Shown here one piece after another: positions 14,563-22,087 of a stretch of DNA of 64,000 nt. Under the pieces are notes generated by a model. It worked only from the letters and a program-made list of their open reading frames with translations. It had not been told where the DNA came from and ran no database searches. Origin of the DNA: a virus. The position numbers and the translations under genes are program-made. Positions within the stretch are counted from its first letter, which is position 1. Each line of letters starts with the position of its first letter. The stretch lies in IMG/VR virus record IMGVR_UViG_3300023174_000053, positions 62,001 through 126,000 of that record; one strand, 5' to 3'.

Positions 14563-16515
14563 TCAACAATTCCACTTTCTTAATGAAAGTGCTTTTCTTG
14601 TTGGTCTTCCTTTTTCATCTTTCATAGGACCAGGCATTCCACCCATACGGGCACAGAATGACTTTCTACGATTTGCTGCTTTACTACCTTTTTTAAGTTT
14701 TGATGGTTCTGTTGTAACCGCAAGTGAAAGATGAGACCCAGGATGCTCCCTACGATAAGAAGCAATACCTTTTTTGTTTAGTCCACCCTCGGGGTTCTTT
14801 CCTTCCTTACGTTGCCAAGCAGCACTTTCCTCTCCAATAATTCCCGAATTCAATTGAAAGTTTTTTTTCTTTTTTGCGTCTATTGCTTTTTTAATAATCA
14901 TCATCGCAAGAACTTTTTTCTTATCATCCTCACATCCACATTCTTCTGTTACATCTTTGTTCTTTTTCTTTTTCTTTTTCTTTGGTTTTTCAACATCGGC
15001 ATTCACTTGTTTCATTAGTTTCAAAACACCAGCAGTTCTATTTATTCTTTCACTTGGAGAAAGAGATGAAAAAGGTTCACGAGAATGCTGACGGAAAGTT
15101 TCATATTCATCATCATATCCTTCCGAAACAGGTTCAGTTTCACCAGACATATAATCAGCAACAGTATCAATATGATCTGCTGCTTTTGAGATTTTAGATT
15201 GAACCCAAGCAGGAAGTTGTTGATTTGGAGATTTTATTTTTTTACGAAGAGTTTTGACTGCTCTTTCCATCGTAGCAAGTTCATTATGAGCCATTCCACC
15301 TTCTTGGTCCTTTTCCTCTTTCATATTTGGATTGAGTTCAACTTTATTTTTACCACGCATTACATCAATAATTTTTTTCCTTTTTGCTTCTTTATCTTCA
15401 ACTTCAGCAACAAATTCTTCCCTTGAAAAAATTTTACCCACATTAGATAATGCCTTAGTATAAGCAGTTGCTGATGAATCATTAGAACTAATTGGTTCTT
15501 CACTACTACTTGAAGAACTTTGAGAGTTTGAACTATTGTCCCCATCACCCAATTTATTCTTAACTGTTTTTTTAATTACATTAGATACTTTAGACCCAAG
15601 ACCAGTTTCCCCAGCAGCTGCTGCTCTTCCTGCCCCAGAGGCAACAGATGCGGCCTCAGCAGCACCACCCGCTTCCAATGCAGCAAGAAGTGCTGGTAGG
15701 AACTCATGTAGATTTTCTATAGAGTTATTTTCTGAGAGTAGTTCTTCTCTCCAATCAAAATATTTTTCTTTGATCGTTGGTGGTTTGGGTGGTTTAGGTG
15801 CCTTGAGTGGTATAGGAGAAGAACGTTTTCCTTCGATTTCTGATGCTTCTTTCTTTGCCTTGTGTCTTGCTATACCATAATGAATTCCTGCTTTCGCAAC
15901 TCCACCAAAAAGAGACCCCACATTTCCAATTGCCTTTGTATAAGCAGTCGCATCACTATCTTTATATGAGATTGATTGTGGTTTACTAATACTAGAAAGA
16001 GCAGCACTCGCAGCTTTTCTTGGACTATCTTTAATGTCTTTTAATTGCTTCTTTTTTCTTTCTTCAGCATTTTTTTGAGCTTGATCTATAACCCACTTGG
16101 AATGTGCTCCTTTTCTTTTAGCTTCTTGTTCTCTTGTGGTTTGATGTCTTTCTCTTACTTTTACGTCTCTTTCTCGTAATTTTAGTTCTTCTGGGCTTAA
16201 TCTATTTCTTTTTTTCTGTTCTTTTGCTGAAACCTCACGAGTCTTTTTGTGTATATCGTAAGTCCTTTCTAATCTACCTGCCCTTTCTGGACCTGTTTCT
16301 TCTCCATCATCATCATATCCTGGAGCAATATATGTTTTATTAGATTGTCTAAATTGATTGGCTTTATTTCTATTTTTTTGATTTGGAGTTTTACCACTTC
16401 CTGGTAATTTTTCAGTTGGTTCATAATATCTTTCATAAACATCACAAAATTCATCCAAAGTATAATCTTTGTTTCTATCTCTTGCTTCAGCAATAATTTC
16501 GTTCCAAGGTCTCAT
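14563..16515 (-). CDS. basic head-associated protein with T4 capsid-targeting-like N-terminus
   Basis: A 650-residue protein. The N-terminus MRPWNEIIAEA matches the T4 internal-protein leader MKTYQEFIAEA in layout, with I-A-E/A at residues 8-11 as the predicted prohead-protease site. The body has long charged helices (about 90-180), an Ala-rich segment (EFLPALLAALEAGGAAEA) and Ser-rich linkers. The duplicated phrase SDATAYTKAIGNVG / SSATAYTKALSNVG marks an internal repeat. The C-terminus (AAWQRKEGKNPEGGLN, SFCARMGGMPG, SLRKWNC) is a small conserved domain I believe is DUF6321. It is probably a packaged DNA-associated protein; no enzyme activity is evident. Confidence 0.75.
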   Translation of the reverse strand: MRPWNEIIAEARDRNKDYTLDEFCDVYERYYEPTEKLPGSGKTPNQKNRNKANQFRQSNKTYIAPGYDDDGEETGPERAGRLERTYDIHKKTREVSAKEQKKRNRLSPEELKLRERDVKVRERHQTTREQEAKRKGAHSKWVIDQAQKNAEERKKKQLKDIKDSPRKAASAALSSISKPQSISYKDSDATAYTKAIGNVGSLFGGVAKAGIHYGIARHKAKKEASEIEGKRSSPIPLKAPKPPKPPTIKEKYFDWREELLSENNSIENLHEFLPALLAALEAGGAAEAASVASGAGRAAAAGETGLGSKVSNVIKKTVKNKLGDGDNSSNSQSSSSSSEEPISSNDSSATAYTKALSNVGKIFSREEFVAEVEDKEAKRKKIIDVMRGKNKVELNPNMKEEKDQEGGMAHNELATMERAVKTLRKKIKSPNQQLPAWVQSKISKAADHIDTVADYMSGETEPVSEGYDDEYETFRQHSREPFSSLSPSERINRTAGVLKLMKQVNADVEKPKKKKKKKNKDVTEECGCEDDKKKVLAMMIIKKAIDAKKKKNFQLNSGIIGEESAAWQRKEGKNPEGGLNKKGIASYRREHPGSHLSLAVTTEPSKLKKGSKAANRRKSFCARMGGMPGPMKDEKGRPTRKALSLRKWNC

Positions 16516-16543
16516 TTTGCTTAGATACTTCTTTTCTTACTTG

Positions 16544-16550
16544 TATTTAT
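16544..16550 (-). promoter_or_regulatory. late-type promoter box ATAAATA
   Basis: GATAAATAC on the minus strand, about 29 bases upstream of the 650-residue head-protein ATG. Confidence 0.45.
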
Positions 16551-16551
16551 C

Positions 16552-17610
16552 TTATTCGTAAAGTTCATGAACATCCTTCAACCAACTCTTAAACATCACA
16601 CCTTCTTTCGTTACACAAATTAAATGATTTGCTCCTCTACGAAGAATTCTTCCGACCAATCCACTATTTAAGTTTTCAACTAAAGAACCAACATCAAATA
16701 ATCCATTCTTCTTATAATTCCATCTCATTCCCTCATAATCCAATTCTGGGGCAATCTTCCAAATTTCAGTATCTTCAGTTACTTTCATTGAACGAGAAAC
16801 GGTATTGAACATTTCCTGTTTCTCTGCGGTATCCATATTTGCTGGAAGTCCAGTAGCAAATCTTTCATAATCTCCCATTGCTGCTGCTGTTCTCATCATC
16901 GCAGAAGAACCAGGACTTTCAACATCACTATCAGGGTCTTTCACACCAGATGGGACTACCTCAATATTATTAAACTGATATTGTTGTCCGTCTCCTTTGT
17001 GAACTAAACTTTGGAATTCTCCAAGTCTGTCTTGTCCCGTTACAATCACAACATCAGTATAACCATCATTATATACAGAACCCAAAACATCAAAAATAGT
17101 TTTTGTTTTATCACTATCTACAATATATTCCGCATACTCTGGGAACATAGATTGTAGATAAGAAATCTTTAATCCTGGATTGAGTGGATTTGTTGCTCCA
17201 TCTTCAATACGACTTGGATAAACTCTAAACTCAAATTTTCTTCGAGTTGCTTGTGAATATCCTGCCTTTAATAATGCTCCGTGATTTTTGGATGGAGGAT
17301 TGAATCTGCCAATCACAATCGCAACACCATTAACCTGCTCTGCTTCTGGTTGCTGTTGCTGTGTTGCTTGTCGTTGTGGTGCTGTTTGTTGCTGTTGTGC
17401 TCCTGCCTGTTTCTTTGCTCCTTGTTGCTGTTGAGCACCAGCACCACCTTGACCGAAATACTTTAACTTTCCACCTACAGTTTTTGCTACAAGATTTCCT
17501 TGATTATCATACCAATCACCATGACCATCTCCTTTAAGTCCGCGATTCTTTGCTTCAGTAGACGCAAGTGTTTCTACTGCTTCTTTGATAAATCTAGCAA
17601 AACTTTTCAT
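16552..17610 (-). CDS. nucleotidyltransferase-like protein with capsid-targeting-like N-terminus
   Basis: A 352-residue protein. MKSFARFIKEA aligns position by position with T4 MKTYQEFIAEA, cleavage being expected after Glu10. Residues 55-90 are a Gln-rich linker. Residues about 94-260 form a cytidylyltransferase/NMN-adenylyltransferase Rossmann fold: GRFNPPSKNHG (101-111) in place of the usual G-x-F-x-P-x-H-x-G-H, VTGQDR near 190, and SSAMMR (235-240) corresponding to the I-S-S-T-x-(I/L)-R nucleotide-binding motif. The first catalytic His of HxGH is replaced (KNHG), so activity may be altered. The C-terminal 70 residues look like a small beta-barrel. I infer a packaged protein, comparable in logic to T4 Alt. 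Confidence 0.75.
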   Translation of the reverse strand: MKSFARFIKEAVETLASTEAKNRGLKGDGHGDWYDNQGNLVAKTVGGKLKYFGQGGAGAQQQQGAKKQAGAQQQQTAPQRQATQQQQPEAEQVNGVAIVIGRFNPPSKNHGALLKAGYSQATRRKFEFRVYPSRIEDGATNPLNPGLKISYLQSMFPEYAEYIVDSDKTKTIFDVLGSVYNDGYTDVVIVTGQDRLGEFQSLVHKGDGQQYQFNNIEVVPSGVKDPDSDVESPGSSAMMRTAAAMGDYERFATGLPANMDTAEKQEMFNTVSRSMKVTEDTEIWKIAPELDYEGMRWNYKKNGLFDVGSLVENLNSGLVGRILRRGANHLICVTKEGVMFKSWLKDVHELYE

Positions 17611-17628
17611 TTATATTATATTTTTAGT

Positions 17629-17635
17629 TATTTAT
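17629..17635 (-). promoter_or_regulatory. late-type promoter box ATAAATA
   Basis: GAATAAATAACTA on the minus strand, 19 bases upstream of the nucleotidyltransferase-like gene. Confidence 0.45.
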
Positions 17636-17638
17636 TCA

Positions 17639-18403
17639 CTAGAAACTACTATGAAGTAATTTCAAATCATTAGCATCATCTAATGAAAAATTACTTCTCG
17701 CAACACCATCACTTTTTAATGTTAATGTTGGTCTAAATGTTCCATTACTAGTACTTGATTTCCCCCTAATCACCAAACTAGCAGACGATGGAGCAAATCT
17801 TGGAATATCAATTGGAAGTTTTGAATTCAAACCCATTTTATCACTACCAAGAATATAAAATCCTTCATTTTTTATCTGTATATAATTAATACCCTTACTA
17901 TTATAATAAAATATAATTTTAGAAACAACATCTGGTCCAGATGCTATTGTTGTTTGTGGGAATGGATTTGAACTTCCAGTCTTTTCAGTTAAAAGTTTTT
18001 CGTAATATAAAATCTTAGCAAGATTTTGATTATTAACAATTTCTTGTAATTCAGTCGCAGACAACTTATTTCCTGGTAATCCCCAAGCTTGTTGTATTTT
18101 TCTATCTACATCATATTGCGAATAGAGATAATTATACAAACTAACTATTGATTGTGGTTCTGTTCCATCAAATTTTGCCACCCAAGAAGTTCCATTAAAA
18201 GTTATTGCCTTCTGTCCAAAGTCAGACTGTGTGGTTGTTTTTGCTTCAACCAAAAGTGCCTGCCCTGGATTAGTAGCAGAAGGTATAGTTAGGTCTGGAC
18301 CACTTCCAAATCCAGCATTTTTTGGAATATTTTTAAAAACTGATTTTAATTTATTCCTAAGGGTAATCTCATATTGTTTTCCTGCTAGTGCTGGATTAGA
18401 CAT
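17639..18403 (-). CDS. PD-(D/E)XK nuclease-like protein
   Basis: A 254-residue protein. Near the N-terminus is a restriction-endonuclease-fold signature: a helix with Glu12 (YEITLRNKL), then SGPDLTIP with Pro36-Asp37, and LLVEAKTTTQ with Glu53-x-Lys55 at the end of a strand. These form the D...E-x-K triad of PD-(D/E)XK enzymes, and a Gln-rich helix follows. The remaining 190 residues have no motif I know. It might be a structure-specific or restriction-like nuclease, or a packaged nuclease. The start codon directly follows a terminator U-tract and has no good Shine-Dalgarno sequence, so translation may be weak or leader-dependent. Confidence 0.6.
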   Translation of the reverse strand: MSNPALAGKQYEITLRNKLKSVFKNIPKNAGFGSGPDLTIPSATNPGQALLVEAKTTTQSDFGQKAITFNGTSWVAKFDGTEPQSIVSLYNYLYSQYDVDRKIQQAWGLPGNKLSATELQEIVNNQNLAKILYYEKLLTEKTGSSNPFPQTTIASGPDVVSKIIFYYNSKGINYIQIKNEGFYILGSDKMGLNSKLPIDIPRFAPSSASLVIRGKSSTSNGTFRPTLTLKSDGVARSNFSLDDANDLKLLHSSF

Positions 18404-18404
18404 A

Positions 18405-18443
18405 CAAAAAATCCCATCTTTCTTATATTTAGAAAGAGGGGAT
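18405..18443 (-). terminator. strong terminator ending the gp43-uvsX-gp41-mazG operon
   Basis: ATCCCCTCTTTCT pairs with AGAAAGATGGGAT (12 of 13 positions) on the minus strand across an AAATATA loop, then TTTTTT. It starts 8 bases after the stop of the 51-residue gene and ends at the ATG of the next gene. Confidence 0.85.
18426..18432 (-). promoter_or_regulatory. late-type promoter box CTAAATA in the terminator loop
   Basis: CTAAATATAAG spans the loop and upper stem of the terminator hairpin, 23 bases upstream of the PD-(D/E)XK-like gene. Transcripts starting here would lack the left arm and so escape termination. Confidence 0.45.
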
Positions 18444-18450
18444 ATATTTT

Positions 18451-18606
18451 TTACAAATTTTTTATCTTTTTCTTAACCGATTCTGGTGTTGCTTTTACTC
18501 TATAAACGACATCATCTCTTCGGGAAAGTTCTGTAAGAATCTCAGCAGAAATATCCCAGAGTTCAGATGAGTGTCGGTGATTATAAGGCCAGGTTATTTC
18601 AGTCAT
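18451..18606 (-). CDS. hypothetical 51-residue protein
   Basis: ATG overlaps the mazG stop codon as ATGA, so it is translationally coupled to it. The translation begins MTEITWPYNHRHSSELW, continues with a helix (ISAEILTELSRRDDVVYRV) and ends in a lysine-rich tail (KKKIKNL). There is no known domain. Because it closes the replication operon just before a strong terminator it is likely expressed. A MazG partner or small regulator is speculation. Confidence 0.65.
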   Translation of the reverse strand: MTEITWPYNHRHSSELWDISAEILTELSRRDDVVYRVKATPESVKKKIKNL

Positions 18607-19016
18607 CAGATGTCTCCATCTTCACGATTTTCACTATAGTATGCGTCAAAAAATCCTTCGGGATAACGCTTCATTAGTTTATCAATATTTGTCTGAATAA
18701 CTTCATCAAAAGAAACTTCAAGAGCAATACAAGCCTGGGCAACATACCACAGAGTATCACCAAGTTCCTTGATTAAGTGAGTGCGAGTCTCATCGTTCCA
18801 AGGTTTACCCTGAAATAGCATTTTCTTTACGATTTCCAAAAACTCACCACCTTCGGCATTAATGCCGACACCAGCAGTCAAAAGTCTTTCAATATTAGCA
18901 CCTTTCTCATCAAGTTCTACCATACGGTCAGAAAGAGCAAGAAAATCTTTGGATGCGTCACTCGTAACAGCATCTACAAAGTTTTGATATTTACCAAAAT
19001 CAATTCGTTGAGTCAT
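18606..19016 (-). CDS. mazG: MazG-type nucleotide pyrophosphohydrolase
   Basis: A 136-residue all-helical NTP pyrophosphohydrolase. The metal-binding helices show E-G-G-E-F-x-E (INAEGGEFLEIVKKM) and K-E-L-G-D-x-L-W-Y (KELGDTLWYVAQA), the E-x-x-E ... E-x-x-D pattern of the family. Cyanophage MazG is thought to hydrolyse dGTP and dCTP or (p)ppGpp-like nucleotides and so adjust host metabolism or nucleotide pools; I infer substrate only from family knowledge. It is a single-domain form, unlike the duplicated E. coli protein. It lies six bases after gp41. Confidence 0.9.
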   Translation of the reverse strand: MTQRIDFGKYQNFVDAVTSDASKDFLALSDRMVELDEKGANIERLLTAGVGINAEGGEFLEIVKKMLFQGKPWNDETRTHLIKELGDTLWYVAQACIALEVSFDEVIQTNIDKLMKRYPEGFFDAYYSENREDGDI

Positions 19017-19021
19017 ATTAG

Positions 19022-20398
19022 TTAAAATTTAAATCCTGAGAATTTGTCTGTTTTTTTGTCTTCTTCATAAGTATACTCTTCCTCTTGTCCAGAGTCAAGT
19101 ATATCTTTTTGAGCACTTTGTTCTACATCATAAAGACGCATTTTTGCTCTATCAATTCCAACTACAAATCTCTTATTCATAGTTGGGTCATTATATCTAT
19201 TCTTCAATTGTTTTACCATAATCTGTCCTAGTCCTTCCAACTCTTCTGTGCTAATAAGGGCAAACATAAGATCAGCAGTAGCAGGAAGACCAAAGGATTC
19301 ACTAGTATCAGTAAGGTCAGGATCAGAGCTAGAAAAACCACTACGAGTAGTCTGGGTAGCGGAAACAATTGGGACATTTGATTCAACTGCGAGACCACGG
19401 AGTTCTTCCGCAATTGCTTTAACATAAGAGTAAGAATTGACTGAAAAATTACTCTTATACCTTGAGGACCCACAAATATTAAGGTAGTCAATGAAAATAA
19501 TATCAGGTTTAAATGATTTCTTAAGAGAGAGTTCATTTAGAAGTGCCCTAAAGTGTCCTGCGTGTGCGGAAGCAGTTGGATACTCTTTGATAATCAAAGT
19601 TCCTTGTGTCTTCTTCGCAATATTATTTACTTTCGTATCAAACATCATTTTTGGTAATGTTTCGATATCTTTAATATTTACATTCAAAAGGTTTGCGTCA
19701 ATTCGTTCAGCAATTTTCTCTTCTGCCATTTCAAGCGTAATATACAATACGTTCCGTCCTTGGAGCAAGACGGAGCTAGCCACATGGCACATGAATAAAG
19801 ATTTCCCGACACCCGTACCAGCAAGTGCGATATTAAGAGTTTTGTTAGGGATACCCCCTTTGGTAATTTTGTTAAAATATTCCAAATCAAATGAGATTTT
19901 ATCTTCTTTTCTGTGATAAGAGTCATATCGTTCTTGGTAATCTTTTAGGTAATCGTGTCCAATGTGGCTATCAAATCCAATAGCAAGTGCTTCTTGTAAA
20001 ATTGTTGGAATGGAATCTCTAGACTTCTTTTCGTCTTGTCCATCAGCAATTTTGATACTTTCCATAAGAGCAAGATAGATTGCTCGGTCTTTACACCACT
20101 TTTCAGTAGTATCTACTAACCATTGTTTATCTGCTGGGTCATCATTAAGATTGGAAATATAATCACAAATAATTTTATAAGTATCCTCTGTGATATCAGT
20201 TCTTTTTTCTGTTTCAATCAAAAGAACTTCTTTTGTTGCGAGTTGTTCATAGGCAACAATAAACTTACAGATTTCTTCAAAAACTACTTTCTCGTGAAGG
20301 TTTTCAAAATATTCATTTTTAATAAAAGGTAATACTTTTCTACAATAATCATTATTGAAAAGTAAATTTCTCAAAATAGTAGTTTCGACTTTTTCCAT
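19022..20398 (-). CDS. 41: replicative DNA helicase (T4 gp41)
   Basis: A 458-residue DnaB-family hexameric helicase that unwinds the fork and activates gp61 primase. The N-terminal helical domain runs to about residue 150. The RecA-like motor carries Walker A at 194-200 (GTGVGKS), Walker B in DIIFIDYLNI, and the DnaB H3/H4 elements (VSATQTTRSGF; KQLKNRYND). The C-terminus is acidic/lysine-rich. It is separated by 11 bases from the hydroxylase gene upstream. Confidence 0.96.
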   Translation of the reverse strand: MEKVETTILRNLLFNNDYCRKVLPFIKNEYFENLHEKVVFEEICKFIVAYEQLATKEVLLIETEKRTDITEDTYKIICDYISNLNDDPADKQWLVDTTEKWCKDRAIYLALMESIKIADGQDEKKSRDSIPTILQEALAIGFDSHIGHDYLKDYQERYDSYHRKEDKISFDLEYFNKITKGGIPNKTLNIALAGTGVGKSLFMCHVASSVLLQGRNVLYITLEMAEEKIAERIDANLLNVNIKDIETLPKMMFDTKVNNIAKKTQGTLIIKEYPTASAHAGHFRALLNELSLKKSFKPDIIFIDYLNICGSSRYKSNFSVNSYSYVKAIAEELRGLAVESNVPIVSATQTTRSGFSSSDPDLTDTSESFGLPATADLMFALISTEELEGLGQIMVKQLKNRYNDPTMNKRFVVGIDRAKMRLYDVEQSAQKDILDSGQEEEYTYEEDKKTDKFSGFKF

Positions 20399-20409
20399 TA
20401 CTCCTCTAA

Positions 20410-20964
20410 CTATGGATTTCGTTTGTGGTGAGGAGCATCGAATACAAAAGTAATTCTAACTTCATCACCAATATTTTCAGCACTATGGGGAAGTTTATTG
20501 TTAAACCAAAAGAAAGTTCCTGGTTCAACAATCATAGTTTCATCCCCTACACTATACCTGTATTTTCCCTGAATGGAAAGGTGGTATCTATCTTTTGTAA
20601 GATAATAAGTTCCCTCATCAATATGAGAACCTACTATTTCCCCAACAGGCAAAGAAAGAAAAGCACAACGACGTATTTTCTTAAAATATGTCTTTAAGAA
20701 TTTAAGAACTTCTGTGTGCTTTTCGTATGCGGGTGTTTGAATACAAATTTCAGTATCACCAACATATTGTCCTTCCTTTTCTATTCCACCCATTATCAAT
20801 TGAAGAACATCAACCGTAACAGTATATTTTGTTGGGTCAAGTTGTTCTATTTTTTTATCTTTGATATTTTTCTGTGAACCCCAATCTTCTGGGTGCTTCT
20901 TTATTTGTTCTAATATTTTAGATACATCAATTCCAGTTTTTATAACTCGAATATTTTTCATCAT
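20410..20964 (-). CDS. 2-oxoglutarate/Fe(II) oxygenase (aspartyl/asparaginyl hydroxylase type)
   Basis: A 184-residue protein. The C-terminal half is the jelly-roll of the aspartyl/asparaginyl beta-hydroxylase family. His114 lies in GSHIDEG with an acidic partner (Asp116), then DRYHLSIQG, a strand [11 protein letters not shown] and [16 protein letters not shown] with the second Fe ligand His160. Arg170 (VRITFVFD) should bind 2-oxoglutarate. It would couple 2OG decarboxylation to hydroxylation of a protein side chain. The two ATGs at its start overlap the uvsX stop, so it is coupled to recombination genes. The substrate is unknown. Confidence 0.85.
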   Translation of the reverse strand: MMKNIRVIKTGIDVSKILEQIKKHPEDWGSQKNIKDKKIEQLDPTKYTVTVDVLQLIMGGIEKEGQYVGDTEICIQTPAYEKHTEVLKFLKTYFKKIRRCAFLSLPVGEIVGSHIDEGTYYLTKDRYHLSIQGKYRYSVGDETMIVEPGTFFWFNNKLPHSAENIGDEVRITFVFDAPHHKRNP

Positions 20965-21962
20965 CCATAACTAAACTCTTTTCTTGCGATTTCGTCAAGT
21001 GCTTGCATTACTTCTGGAGTAAAATACTTTTCTGGATTTTTCAGTATTTCTTTTGCGTAAAGTTTTTTACCATCCATTTCGTACCTACCAGCAACATTCT
21101 TCCACAACCCACCCAATTCTCCAAGTTCAAGCAAACCATAATACCTATCAAGACCACGCTCATCATAGAACAAACGAATTTCAACATCTTGATTTTCTTT
21201 ACTTAGACGCGACTTAGCAGTCTTTGCCTTGATAATGTTTCCAATGACTTCTGTTCCTTCCTTCTCCTTTTTCTTTGAGAGATGAATGATGGTAGAAGCA
21301 GCATACTTAAGACCACTACCACCACCCATTTCTTTTGTTGGAACATAAGCACCAATAACATCATAGGTGTGATTGGTTACAATCATAGGAATTTTTGCCT
21401 TTCCGAGTTTCAATGTAACCATACGGAATGCACCTTTAATGAGTTGAGATTTGGTCATGTCCCTAACTTCTTTGTCATTCAGGGCATCACTAATCTCTTT
21501 ACTGGTGGAAAGCATACCTAAAGAATCCAGAACAAACATACAAGGACTGCGTTCCCCTTCAGGTTTCTTTAGGTAAAGGTCAACTGCCTTTAGTGCCGTG
21601 CCACGAAATTCTTCAACTGTGACCACATTGACAACAACCACTCTACTTGTGTCGATACCTCTACTCTCCAGTAAGGATCGTGTGATTGCAGCCTCAGTAT
21701 CAAAATACAAGCAGTATCCAGTAGGATTATTATCAAGAAAATTTTTGACCACTGCCAAACTGAAAAAAGTTTTTCCTGTAGAACTTTCACCTGCGATTGC
21801 AGTGATTTTATTACCAGATACACCACCAAAGATACTCCCAGACACAAGAGCATTAAATATGTACGAACCCGTATCCACATAAGTTTCAGTCTCGTCAATA
21901 TCTGCTGCAAGTTGTGTGTATTCTCCACCAATCTCTTTTACAATGTCTTTAAGAAAATCCAT
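20961..21962 (-). CDS. uvsX: UvsX RecA-like recombinase
   Basis: A 333-residue strand-exchange protein for recombination-dependent replication. Walker A is GESSTGKT (58-65), the catalytic Glu region is YFDTEAAI, Walker B is [11 protein letters not shown], and a mobile-loop region includes [14 protein letters not shown]. The C-terminus is acidic and basic mixed, as in T4 UvsX. It works with UvsY and gp32 (the latter not in this window). The 40-residue gene just upstream and the hydroxylase downstream belong to the same transcript. Confidence 0.96.
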   Translation of the reverse strand: MDFLKDIVKEIGGEYTQLAADIDETETYVDTGSYIFNALVSGSIFGGVSGNKITAIAGESSTGKTFFSLAVVKNFLDNNPTGYCLYFDTEAAITRSLLESRGIDTSRVVVVNVVTVEEFRGTALKAVDLYLKKPEGERSPCMFVLDSLGMLSTSKEISDALNDKEVRDMTKSQLIKGAFRMVTLKLGKAKIPMIVTNHTYDVIGAYVPTKEMGGGSGLKYAASTIIHLSKKKEKEGTEVIGNIIKAKTAKSRLSKENQDVEIRLFYDERGLDRYYGLLELGELGGLWKNVAGRYEMDGKKLYAKEILKNPEKYFTPEVMQALDEIARKEFSYG

Positions 21963-21964
21963 AG

Positions 21965-22087
21965 TTATTTACCTTTTTGATATTTGTAATTGAACCAATA
22001 GGCCCAAAGTTTATTATATAACTGTTTATTGCCTTTAACAGATTCTATAATATATTTACATTCTTCTTCTGTAATTGAAAGTTCCAT
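21965..22087 (-). CDS. hypothetical 40-residue protein between gp43 and uvsX
   Basis: ATG overlaps the gp43 stop codon (TAATG) and the gene ends just before uvsX. It begins [18 protein letters not shown] and ends in an aromatic basic helix ([14 protein letters not shown]). Tight packing on both sides and an amphipathic helical composition argue that it is real. No domain is recognised. Its position suggests a small replication accessory protein. Confidence 0.65.
   Translation of the reverse strand: MELSITEEECKYIIESVKGNKQLYNKLWAYWFNYKYQKGK

Noticed and set aside
15536-15880. 114-codon plus-strand frame
   Set aside because: Antisense shadow of the Ala/Ser-rich part of the 650-residue head protein, with no promoter or ribosome-binding site.
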